From the NCBI GenBank assembly GCA_000827325.1, contig KN832872.1:2714096-2778095 (forward strand): a stretch of 64,000 nucleotides of DNA. Direction: 5' to 3'. Under the pieces are notes generated by a model, which was not told the origin of the DNA, did no database searches, and worked only from the letters and a program-made list of their open reading frames with translations. Position 1 is the stretch's first letter. The number at the start of each line of letters is the position of its first letter. Of the stretch, positions 33,801 through 43,648 are shown one piece after another. A program made the translations under genes and the position numbers. This DNA comes from Oidiodendron maius Zn. Taxonomy: Eukaryota > Ascomycota > Leotiomycetes > Myxotrichaceae.

Positions 33801-35670
33801 AGCTTACTTGCAGCTTCCTTACACTCTAAAGGTATATAATTGGTTGACTAATAGCCAGCTTTCTGACAGACTAAGCACTTCTTAGTATAGTCTTGAGGCT
33901 AGCGGTATTTTCAATCCTTTGATAGTATATAAGACTGTTGTCTAGATCTAAATTAAGAGGGAGGTAGTCAAGAAGGTCTATAATACTAACGGTCAATATA
34001 ATATATATTAGGATCTAGTTCAGGATTAGGATCAGGGTCTAGCGGATCTGTAATATAAGCATTTGGAGGCTTAGACTGCTTAAATATAGTAATTAATGAC
34101 TGCAAATCACTAATAATACCTGTAAGAGTATTACTAGCCTTATAATATACAAAGCAACAGGCTTTATTGGTTTGATATATATTAATAAGCTTATTACAGG
34201 TAATCTTGTTATTATAATATATAGTTAGAAGGTTATACTAGATTGTTATTATCTGCTTGATCAAGATATCAAGGCATTAAGCTATAGTCTTGCCTAGATT
34301 CTCCCTGATTATAGTACTTAGTGAAAGAGTCTTCTATTTAAGTGTGTTTAGACAGCCTTGTTTACTAGTTTCGAATCTCTTGCTAATAGCCTTATAAAGC
34401 TGGTTGATATTATAGCCTTTTTATCGATATACCTTATAATAGTAGTCCTTAGTTAGACTACTAAGTATTATTGAGAAGGCTAAGCTCTGAGCTTCTCTAG
34501 GGACACCAGCTTTTGTATAGTTATCAAGAAATATACCAAATTTGAAGTTAAAGCTATTATCAGATTGTCCTGAATATCGATCCTCTTTAGTGTATATCTT
34601 AGCCAGGTTAGCTATCTATCGACTAAAGTCAGGCTAGGGTTCTTCGATCTAGAGAGTCTGGATTCAAGGTATCTGGGGTATCGGATCTTAGGGAATTCAA
34701 GGCTATATTAGTAGATATAGTCTTGTTGGGCTTATAGGAGGACTAGTATTATAGATATCGGGTTGGTTCTCTAGCTAAGGGTCTTATCAAGGTTCTTGTT
34801 ATCCTAATACTGACTTATATCCATTTAATAATAGATATCTGACTAACCTAGTCAGTCTATAAGCAGGTGTTCAAGGTCCTTGTAGTCTATAAGATCAAGT
34901 ATTTATTTAGGGAGGGGTTATAAAACAGAGTTAAAGGCTTGGAAATCAAGCAGAAGGGTTTTAAGTTTAATTTAAAGGAGTCTTCTTGTTTGGAGCTTCA
35001 GGATTACCTTCTAGCTAAGGTAATTCATCTTTTACAGCTGCTATTAAGGCTTCTGCTTTATCTACATTCCTTGAGTTATCTATATAAACACCTTATATTT
35101 GGAGGCAGTTATATAGCTTGTTCAGTAGGCTTAGTTATACTTGTCTGAATATATCTATAGTAAAGTTCTTGAAGTTCTTATTATATAACTAGAAGAGGCT
35201 ACTGCTAGTAAGAGCCAGTTAAAGGTATTCCATATATCGCTATATAACGAATTCATTAAAGTCTTCTATTGTTGCTAGCAGCTATATCACTTTATTTGGC
35301 TACTAGTCTTTAGGTCAAATACTAGATAATCCTCTTTGGTTACTACCTTCTACTATATCTTCTATATTGCCTTAATCCTCTATCCTGTATGTTTTAGCCT
35401 TTTAGATGCTCTGCTTAGTGTTCTGTATCTAAATAAGGAAGGCAAGTGAGTGAACTAAGTCAGTTACTCTGCTTATAGGTCTATATCCTTACAAGAAAGG
35501 TAAGTAAGTGGTCTGATTGACTAGATCGAAGTGTCTTTGGTTAGATATTCGATAGATTCAATAGATTTGATAGTTTTGATTTAACTAGTAAAGGTCGAGA
35601 GGTTGATTCTGACTAGCAAAGGTCAAGGATTATATATAGATAGTATATACAGGTTAAATATATCCTTAAT

Positions 35671-35832
35671 AGCCACTGCAATTGTGACGGAAGAGGGGAA
35701 TACAAAACCTTAGAGTAGCTGTCTAGCTAATGGCCACCACAATTGTAACAGAAAGCTAATAAGCTGCTTCTGTTGATAAGACAGAGACTCGAATAGTCAA
35801 GCAGTCGAATGGCTACTGCAATTGTGACGGAA
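35671..35832. repeat. Three dispersed 22-bp repeats in copia leader
   Basis: Copies of GCYACTGCAATTGTGACGGA lie at about 35671-35692, 35731-35754 and 35810-35832, just inside the 5' LTR in element orientation. The middle copy shows extra transitions. Confidence 0.75.
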
Positions 35833-35904
35833 CTACTATCGATCTAATCGAATATATCTTCTTCTTCTAGGTAAGTATAGCTGATCTGAATCGAAACTGA
35901 TCAG

Positions 35905-36107
35905 TATGGCTTTACCTATCAGGTAAAGCAATGCATTCAAAGGGTTCAAAATAAAGGTTGTATTCAGTCTAAGGTTCTAATACAGCGCGATCCCATGTAA
36001 ATATATTCAATCGCTAGCCGGGATGGATTTACCCCTAATCCGGCTGATAAGGGCAGTTGCCTTGCCACCAAGGCAACTACTAGTATATCCTCAAGGATAT
36101 ACCGACA
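35905..36107 (-). repeat. LTR, right copy (5' LTR of the element)
   Basis: 203 bp. It carries the uninterrupted hairpin GTTGCCTTG-CCAC-CAAGGCAAC at about 36056-36077. Its outer minus-strand start is TGTCGG; its inner edge has the terminal CA changed to TA on the minus strand. Confidence 0.95.
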
Positions 36108-36112
36108 GTTTA

Positions 36113-36865
36113 CATGAAGAAAATCATGCTTCTTAGTGTATCCCAGAAGTTTAAGTTACGAGACTACCTGTGAAACAGTAATCACATAGAACTGGCTGTG
36201 TAGCCGTGAAAAATATGTATGCCATAAATACAGTAAATCCTAAAGGTAGATTAATAGTGTTAGCGACACTTGCCATGAAATATGACTATACATTAGAGAC
36301 ATATCTTCAAACATACGATATCTTCGGGGATAAACAAATAGCCACCTTCGGCTTTGATTCCACGTATTGCTTTCCTCTCCGCCTAGATGCGATATCCTGC
36401 CTCGAGTAGGGTTGGCCTAGGCCTTGGGATGCGCATCTAAAAAAGAACAGGCCCCAGGCGACCACTTTTGCGCCGCCAACCCGTCGGACAGCAGCTGTGG
36501 GTCCGCGTCACACTAAGCTGATATCAAGTAGGGCTAACACTCATCACATCAGATTATACCAGTACAGCCTCGAGTACAATCTGAGTCCTCTATAGTATAA
36601 TAGGGCTCATACAGTACAATCCGTGTATTCTACAACTTTTCAAACAATTTATCCACTCACTCCTCATACCGCTTGCTAGTGCCAAATCCCTTCGACTTTC
36701 ATTTCGCCCCGGAAAATTTTCAACCACTAGTAAAATCCCCAGTCAGAGTGGCCCTTGATGCAATTGTAGTCTAGCCGTATTGTGTATAGCCAAGCAAATA
36801 TTCTGGGGTACCAATCTGCGTCATGATCTTGTATGAATTTGCGGCCTACGGCAGCCACAACGCTA
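36113..36865. other. Spacer between the two transposons
   Basis: About 750 bp with no supported gene. An open frame of 67 codons at 36206 has no domain. The Mutator-like element begins at 36875 after its 9-bp target duplication. Confidence 0.5.
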
Positions 36866-36874
36866 ATAATAATT

Positions 36875-36997
36875 CGGCAATTTACTAATACCGACCCCGC
36901 ATTCGTGAAAATATGAAAAACCGACCTCATGACTTAATTAATTACCAGAACCGACCTTTCAGGGTATTAGAGCAACTGACTGTGGCACTCTATAATG
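36875..36997 (+). repeat. Left terminal inverted repeat
   Basis: 123 bp, starting CGGCAATTTACTAATACCG and ending CTCTATAATG. It contains three direct copies of ACCGACC, spaced along the outer two thirds, probable transposase-binding boxes. Confidence 0.95.
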
Positions 36998-37389
36998 GTA
37001 TTCTAGTAACCTTAGTACTTGAAAATAGCCCTGTCTTCTAGTACTAATCTAGGTACCCTTATTATAGCTATACAGTGAAATAGTGATTAATTCAACTACT
37101 CTAAGTCTGATATAACTATAGCAGCTGCCTTTTCGGTACGATGCTGTAACCTTAATGGATATCGATGTCCCTGAACCTCCTGAACCTCCTGCACCTGATC
37201 CTGAACCTCGTGATTATATATCCACTGCTGCTACTCAGCCCAGAATATATCAAACTGATTACCCTGATTGAATTGATCACCCTGATCTGGCTGATCAACT
37301 TCTATAACTTCAGATGTAGTATCAGAACAACCACTCCAATCAGAAAAAGAGGCTGAATCTGAACCCTCGATTAGCTGATCTTGTACCCT

Positions 37390-39226
37390 TTAAGCTTGTC
37401 CGTGTTCTATAGGTTGATTAGGGCAGATCCTTCGACTATAGCCAGGTTGACGACATATAGAGCAATGATATACTCTAACTTCTTCCTGGTTAGTTCGGAT
37501 ACAGGCTGTCTTTAGTCGTCCATGCTTTGCCTTCTTAATCGGTGGACGAAGTAGATTATCCTGATCTAATACTTGAAGTCCTTGAATTGTAATCGGAGGG
37601 ATTGGATATTTATATATCCGCTGAGAGGTTTCCTACCAATATCGTTGATTAAAGTAGCAGAAAGGATCTCGATTAAGGTATAAAATATATGCAATTGTAT
37701 GAGAACAAGGTGTATGATAATCTGAATATTTCCTACATGAACAAGTTCCCTTATATTGATTAGCTATATTAGCTGTAATAGGTAGTAAAGCAACAATATA
37801 TTGAGCTGCTTGAGATGTAGATACTAAAAAGTAAGTATTAGATAAAGGAAGGACCTGGAAGCTCCGTGCAATTTTCTCTCGGTATTTATACCCCTTATAA
37901 GCTGTATTTGAAAGGATTGAGTTCCTAGTAAATAGCTGTGTTTGACCTCTTTGATACTAGGTAGTAAGAAACCACTTATATATCCTATTAAGAAGCTGAA
38001 GAGGAGGAAGTTCTTGGATCTCTTGCTATACTGAATTAATTGATTCAACAATATTAGACGTATTATGGCCAAATCAAGGTGCTAGGAAGTGGAGAAATGT
38101 ATAGTTATTATATCCAATTGAGGATAAATACTCCTTAACCTATAAGGAATCCCTCTGAAGAGACTGTACTAAAGAATCAAAGGTTAATTGATCCTCTATA
38201 CGAGCGATTTGCCAGAATATAGCCTTATATTGCCTCCCGAACTTCTTGTATATATTCTCTGTAATATGCTGGTAATATATTGTATGATATATATCAGGAA
38301 GCTTAGATTTGACTGCATTTAAGAGGCCTTTATCCCGATCACTTATAATAACAGTCTCTGGGTAAAATATATTATTAAAAGCCTCCTGAAAGTGTTCACA
38401 AAACCAGGTCTATCAAGTCTCATTCTTACCAGGGACTAAAGCCTAGGCAAGGGGGAGTATTCGGTCCTCTATATCAATCCCAACCATAATAAGAAAGGTG
38501 AGGTTATATTGAGATCAGGTATATGTACTATCAAGTGTATAAAAAGGTTGTAGGAGGTATAATCTAAAGTAATTAAGTAGTTAGTATATTAATTAGTATA
38601 AAAGAGCTAATAACTAACCTTGATCTAATTGATCCAAGTATAACAAATAAGGCTTCAAATCGATTGTCTTGCGTCTTCTGAAGCTTGATATATATTGAAT
38701 TATCTACTTCTTTTAGACGATCAATCCAATCAGGGATTAGCCTAAAGGTTGTACCCTTATCTCCATTAATCTGATCACGAAGTCGTTCTCTTGCCCTCCA
38801 AGCTGATTGATATAGCAGGTGGGGTAATTGATGATATAACCCAGCTCGTTCTCGAATCTCTTTTGGCTTAATATGTCGATTAATCTTGATATCACGTTCA
38901 AGAAGGGCTGCAAGATACTATACAGAGTGACGTTGTTTAAACTTTGTATGTATTGAGGGAGGACAATTGTGTGGAGTATATGATATAACCCTAAAGAAGT
39001 GTTTCTTTTGTGCAACTCGAAGCTTAAAGGTGCAGGTTGAAAGGAGGCAGTATAATTGAAGGCGGTGTTTATTATTCTGATCTATAGGAGTCCATGATTC
39101 GCCACGATCAAGTATCCAGACTTTGGCTGCTTTCTTTGCCTTAGTAATAGTTGCCCAAGACTTAGATAAAATATCAGAAGATGTAGGGGGGGTCCATTGA
39201 TCCTTAGTTGACTCAATTGACTCCAT
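37390..39226 (-). pseudogene. Decayed Mutator-like transposase
   Basis: Reading from ATG at 39226 the protein begins MESIESTKDQWTPP, then an open stretch with WILDRGESWTPIDQNNKHRL and CTFKLRVAQKKHFF, a zinc-binding N-terminal DNA-recognition region. It stops where HSV is followed by TAG, a Trp codon change. Downstream pieces include FYTLDSTYT and VGIDIEDRILPLA (DDE core), VIISDRDKGLLNAV, a SWIM finger CSCRKYSDYHTPCSH near 37730 and a terminal knuckle YHCSICRQPGYSRRICP near 37440. Domain order is the complete MULE transposase, but several TAG/TAA stops interrupt it, most of them explained by CpA-to-TpA change on the plus strand. Confidence 0.88.
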
Positions 39227-39232
39227 TGCGGT

Positions 39233-39325
39233 AGTTGAAAAGGTGGTTAAACAAGTGGTTGAGCAGGTGGTTGAGCAGGTAGTTCAGCAGGTGGTTCAGC
39301 AGGTGGTTGAAAAGGTAGTGATAAT
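39233..39325 (-). repeat. 12-bp minisatellite upstream of transposase start
   Basis: About seven units of consensus CAGGTGGTTGAG (plus strand) lie directly before the transposase ATG. In frame they would encode a Ser-Thr-Thr-Cys tetrapeptide, so they may be part of a longer N-terminus. Confidence 0.75.
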
Positions 39326-39425
39326 AGTAGTGATAATAGTCTATATAAGTAAATAACGCGACGTGTTGTTTATGTAGGGGTACTTAAGTTTATACTAGTA
39401 TTAGACCAATTAGAAGGTACCTATT

Positions 39426-39548
39426 CATTATAGAGTGCCACAGTCAGTTGCTCTAATACCCTGAAAGGTCGGTTCTGGTAATTAATTAAGTCATGAGGTC
39501 GGTTTTTCATATTTTCACGAATGCGGGGTCGGTATTAGTAAATTGCCG
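39426..39548 (-). repeat. Right terminal inverted repeat
   Basis: Exact reverse complement of the left repeat over all 123 bp, so the three boxes read GGTCGGT on the plus strand. Confidence 0.95.
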
Positions 39549-39557
39549 ATAATAATT

Positions 39558-40891
39558 TCCTACTATTACTGTGGGACTTTGGGGGCCAGATATAAGTCCC
39601 GGTAGTGGTGCTATGTTAAAGAGAGCTCGTTGCCGTATTAAAGAAGACGCTCCGCAAGGCAGGCGCAAACGTAATTTCCCAGGTATATGAATTTTTAAGA
39701 AATAAAGGAAATATCGATGTAACCTCTGTCCTTACGTAGCGAGACGCACCGTGTGCCGAGACGAAGATGGCAAATCGACAATTTTTATTCGGTTTTATTA
39801 GTTTTTCGTTCCATATGCGATATCATTTGATTCTCTAGTTATTTGTCCATAAGATCTTTATAATAGCGAATGAAACCGGAAGTCTTAGTCGCTATCGCTG
39901 TCGATTTGCTTATAGCACAATCTAATGCCCAAGATCCCCCCCCTTGCTACATCGTCGACGTCGCCAGCTATTCGAATTTTGAAGGCCTCATGATAAAGCA
40001 TAATACCAGATAAACATTACATTAGGCTTTAAGGACATTCAGCTTTGTGGATCTGGTGTGAGGGATTCTGGCTGAGCGTGGAGAGAACGGCGTCTGATGC
40101 GCATCATTGGCTCTCTCTATAGCAGCGTTTGCTATAGAATATTAGGCTAGCAAAATTAATGCCAAGCAAGCTCCGTATCCTAGGCAAAATTCACGAGAGA
40201 CTCTAAAAGTTACAACCATTGTGTATGTTACCTCTCTCAGCGTCTGCGAATATACTCTGTGATCATCTATCTAGCCGCTTGTCAACTTTGAACCAACCAC
40301 AATGCCGCAATGTGCAACTTATCCCAGGATCCAGTCTGCGGCACTTAAGCCTTCTAATGAAATGAGCGGTGTAGAGTGTCACTCCACGTCGTGTCTGCCT
40401 TGGCTATGCAAGCGCCACAATGTAGCCTCGTGGACAGCGCCTACGATCACGACTGCGTATCCTCCTCACGATCAGTCCTTTGACGTCTGCTTCGCATCCT
40501 GTCAATCAAGGCAAAATTTACTAACTCAGATAATTGACATCAAAAACGTGACCTCTGTGCAGTCCCCTCCTCTCTTCTACGTACGATGCTGTACCTAGCC
40601 AATTCTGACTTCATAGATCCGATTCTGTCTAGCATCAGCTGTGATAGTAATCCTGCTGCTTCTGTTGACGGTGTCATATTTCGCGTTTCATAGATTGCAA
40701 TTCCTCTAAAAGGTATGTATTTTGATGGTTATCAGACTTCATCGTCTCCATCTGCGATGATATTTCTCCAACCTATTCCTCTGTGCGTTCCGCTGTTTGT
40801 TTGAGGCATTCCTCTGTACGTTTCGCTGATGTAAATACGACTCTAGAGCAGTTGCATATTAGTCAGAGAGGTTTAGAACTGGATGAGCTGC
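39558..40891. other. Intergenic region
   Basis: No supported gene. A 98-codon frame at 40302-40598 with seven Cys lacks a signal peptide or known domain. The region right of 40600 holds a short purine/pyrimidine-biased stretch in which minus-strand reading repeats QRN, possibly decayed continuation of the next gene. Confidence 0.45.
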
Positions 40892-41371
40892 CTACTGTAG
40901 TAATGCGGCAATTACTCCCCCCCTTATCATATCCAATGCATCGTCTAGCTCCCCAGTGTATCTTTTGAGGTCATCGGCCCTGTAAATAAACTTCACGCCA
41001 GTCAAAAATCGGGTTCTTTTGCCATTAATCCCACTGCGAGTGACTCTATTGAGCAAATCATTGGATTCTACTAAGACTTTACTGGCCCTTTGTATGTCGA
41101 ATGCTAACATTTCCTTTAGTGTCCTGTCGACATCATTTTCTATTTCAAGCAGGTACTGAAGTTGCTGAACCTCGGCGATTCGTGATTGCAATCGGTGCAT
41201 CATGATAAATATTTCCTGGGTGGCATTCCTAATGGAGTTGAGATAGACCTGTATGCTTATGATAGCAGCGCCAACAAAGGTCAAAATTCCTATGACGTTG
41301 CCGGTTATCGAGAGCGCACTATCAGCACAGGACAGCCTTTCTTGACAAGAGACGCAGGCTGGTAGAGACAT
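40892..41371 (-). CDS. Stand-alone N-terminal signalling-type module
   Basis: 159 aa from the Met at 41371; longer in-frame starts exist up to 41560 but add a less plausible leader. After MSLPACVSC it has DSALSITGNVIGILTFVGAA then ISIQVYLNSIRNATQEIF and a helical, heptad-like remainder (RLQSRIAEVQQLQYLLEIE). The hydrophobic helix right after DSALSITGN resembles fungal N-terminal domains that precede STAND, ankyrin or other effector parts. No NTPase or repeat domain follows. It could be a genuine short protein that modulates a larger relative, or a truncated one; the frame ends at a clean TAG. Confidence 0.5.
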   Translation of the reverse strand: MSLPACVSCQERLSCADSALSITGNVIGILTFVGAAIISIQVYLNSIRNATQEIFIMMHRLQSRIAEVQQLQYLLEIENDVDRTLKEMLAFDIQRASKVLVESNDLLNRVTRSGINGKRTRFLTGVKFIYRADDLKRYTGELDDALDMIRGGVIAALLQ

Positions 41372-42182
41372 GATGCTGAAGCAAGGACGGAAAAGGTTCT
41401 GCGAAGACAATATATGGGTAAGTAAATCTACGAAGGAAGAAAGATGATGCCCGGTAAGGCTATTGCACGTCTCTCTTGAAATAATAATAGATACTGAGTG
41501 CAGCCTAAGGACCAAAGTTGGCGCGTACAGGGCGGCAAGGGAGGCTGAGTCAAGCCACATAATTTTGACTTATCAACTGAGGTTAGCTAATACTGCCTCT
41601 TCCATTCGGCGAGACTCCTGGAAGGCATATTTCCAAGGTCAGAATGAGATTAAAGCTTGAAGCTATATTCTTTATGAATAGATCTTTCTCCCTAGCCCTC
41701 CGAAATTTGAACATACATACTCTGATACTTGCAATTAAGAGAATCATAGGATATCACTAACAGAACGGTAAATTAACAGAACAGAGTATGAGATGTACTT
41801 GCATAAATTTGTCTCGTGACACCGTGTGTCTCGCTACATAGGGACAGATATTATGTGCAGAATCTGAAGTACCTAAATTTGAAAGTACCCATCGGTTTTC
41901 TCGCCACGGTGGGTTTCTTATTACCAAGTTAGTGAGTATGTTATACAATTAGTGAGTATGCTCTATAAATTAGCGAGTGTGGCCCTGTGTTCATTTGTGC
42001 CAGTCAGTGGATTATTACCTCAGGCACTCAGGCCATAATGGTCACGCCGAGGCTCAGCACTAGACTATGCCCAATCGGGGAAGTCATCATAAGCTCATAA
42101 GGGATTGTCGATGTGTTTAATTTCCTTGCGCGAGGAGATCACTCTTGCCAGATACAACCGTCACACAAGCCGGCCTTCCCTC
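41372..42182. other. Intergenic region, includes lipase promoter
   Basis: No gene recognised. The phrase TTAGTGAGTATG occurs twice near 41930-41960, a small direct repeat. A possible upstream start for the lipase lies at 42111. Confidence 0.45.
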
Positions 42183-43610
42183 ATGCCCATCTTCGAAGGG
42201 ATGACAAACTACACGGCCTTGCTCGCTATAGGCGTCTGCTGTGCAATTGCCGTTCGCGCGCAGGCACCAGGACAAGCTGCGGATTTCACGGTTGGTGCGG
42301 CGACGGCGGCCAATTACAGCTGCGGCACGGAATGCCAGAACATCTTGGCCTCCACCATCCCCGACGACCTCGCGGTGAATATCGGGACCGACTTTGATTT
42401 TGATTTCTACAATACCGCCGGGAACTTTCCGGGCTCCGCTCCGGGAGACCTGTTGAAGCTTCAGGCGATTGATCCCTCCACTATTGCCGGGCTAATCCCA
42501 GGAATGAGCAGTTACCGGTTCCAGTACACCTCCAAAGATCTAGATGGGACAGCCGTGCCCGTAACCGGCTTCATTGCGATTCCGTTCACCAGACCAGCTC
42601 ATGACGGCAGGTTCCCCCTCGTTGCTTTTGCGCACGGCACCATTGGCGTGTATCGCGGTTGTGCGCCTTCTTCGTCCCCGGAATTCTACGACTACGACAC
42701 CTGGATACCTCTCCTGCTCCGAGGCTATGCGGTCGTTGCGACAGATTATGCCGGCCTAGGAAACAACTTCACCGCACATAAATATGTCAGCTTTACCGCG
42801 CATGCTCACGATCTCTACTATTCAGTCCAGGCAGCGCGCAAAGCTTTCCCAACCGCCTTTACAGATGAATGGATGAGTATGGGCCACTCACAAGGGGGTG
42901 GCGCAGTCTGGAAACTTTCTGAGTATTCTCTGGTCCAGAACCCATCCAGTGGGTACTTAGGCACCGTGGCGATTGCCCCTGCCTCCAAGCTCTACGACAT
43001 GGCCATACTACTCGAGAAAGACATTCTGCCGCTGCCAAATTTCCACGATTTCGTCTTTACAGGAGAAGTTGCAGCCCTCGCCGTTGCTGTACGCCGAGTG
43101 TTCCCTCAGTACATATCTCCCTGGCTGGGTGACGCTATGAAAAAACGCATCGAGCTCTCGGACGTCGGCCAGCTCTGCAGCGAGCCGTTTCTCGGTCTTT
43201 CTCTCGACTTAACCCTCGAGGAACTAGTCGTTACGAATGCAAACGTGGCAAGCGACAAGTTCCTCCAGCAGTTTCAGGAGCTCAACGCTCCAGCGCAAGG
43301 ATGTCATGCTTCTCAACCTATGTTGATCATCCAAGGCTTGAATGATACTTCTATCCTTCCCGCTAGCACGGCGGCTGCTTTCAAAGACGCGACGAAGGTC
43401 GGGAATGAAATCCACATGGTTTGGTACCCGGGCCTGGATCATTCGGCGGTTGTAGCGGCTGCGTCATTTGAATGGCTCAGGTTTATTGACGATAGGTTTG
43501 CGGGAAGAATTACAGAGGGGTTCTCGACGAACAGAACGGTGAAGCCTTTCGACTTGGCGAACGCGTATAAACCGTTAGATCTACCGTTGCCGCTACCTTT
43601 TGGCATTTAG
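42183..43610 (+). CDS. Secretory lipase (LIP family)
   Basis: Extracellular alpha/beta hydrolase of 475 aa from the Met at 42183, which places a signal peptide (TALLAIGVCCAIAVRAQA) at the N-terminus; a Met at 42111 would add 24 aa of charged leader and seems less likely. The family is the fungal secretory lipase group that includes Candida LIP enzymes. Landmarks: LVAFAHGTIGVYRGCAPS (oxyanion region), GYAVVATDYAGLG, nucleophile elbow GHSQGGG, acid in IIQGLNDTSIL, and catalytic His in YPGLDHSAVV. It should release fatty acids from lipid esters outside the cell. Single exon. It converges on the HET-domain gene with a 38-bp gap. Confidence 0.9.
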   Translation: MPIFEGMTNYTALLAIGVCCAIAVRAQAPGQAADFTVGAATAANYSCGTECQNILASTIPDDLAVNIGTDFDFDFYNTAGNFPGSAPGDLLKLQAIDPSTIAGLIPGMSSYRFQYTSKDLDGTAVPVTGFIAIPFTRPAHDGRFPLVAFAHGTIGVYRGCAPSSSPEFYDYDTWIPLLLRGYAVVATDYAGLGNNFTAHKYVSFTAHAHDLYYSVQAARKAFPTAFTDEWMSMGHSQGGGAVWKLSEYSLVQNPSSGYLGTVAIAPASKLYDMAILLEKDILPLPNFHDFVFTGEVAALAVAVRRVFPQYISPWLGDAMKKRIELSDVGQLCSEPFLGLSLDLTLEELVVTNANVASDKFLQQFQELNAPAQGCHASQPMLIIQGLNDTSILPASTAAAFKDATKVGNEIHMVWYPGLDHSAVVAAASFEWLRFIDDRFAGRITEGFSTNRTVKPFDLANAYKPLDLPLPLPFGI

Positions 43611-43648
43611 GTTAGGTAATTTATAATTTGAAGAAGTTTCTAAATTCC

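Larger units (their letters stand above)
30624..36107 (-). mobile_element. Complete but inactive Ty1/copia LTR retrotransposon
   Basis: A 5484-bp element has 203-bp direct LTRs and a 5-bp target duplication GTTTA (30619-30623 and 36108-36112). It runs on the minus strand, so its LTR reads TGTCGG...CCACA. Readable landmarks in that direction: a gag-type zinc knuckle KKCLVCQKAGY near 33880, then reverse transcriptase with QTDDILLLANTA near 31880, then RNase H with IYIDSKSLYDCLVQLG near 31170. This order is that of copia, not gypsy. Almost no open frame survives: Trp codons have become TAG (for example after QKAGY and in the RNase H), fitting C-to-T damage of the repeat-induced type. It cannot encode functional protein. 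Confidence 0.92.
36875..39548 (-). mobile_element. Complete but inactive Mutator-like DNA transposon
   Basis: A 2674-bp element is bounded by 123-bp terminal inverted repeats that are identical base for base, and by the 9-bp target duplication ATAATAATT (36866-36874 and 39549-39557). A 9-bp duplication and long TIRs fit Mutator-like elements. The transposase lies on the minus strand and is broken by stops. This copy cannot make an active transposase, but its ends look intact. Confidence 0.95.

Noticed and set aside
30624-36107. Gypsy-type element or plus-strand orientation
   Set aside because: The readable motifs run zinc knuckle, reverse transcriptase, RNase H on the minus strand, and the LTR edge reads TGTCGG there; I found no chromodomain-type or gypsy landmarks.
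43224-43442. Antisense frames inside the secretory lipase and in the methyltransferase
   Set aside because: Shadows of well-supported genes on the other strand.
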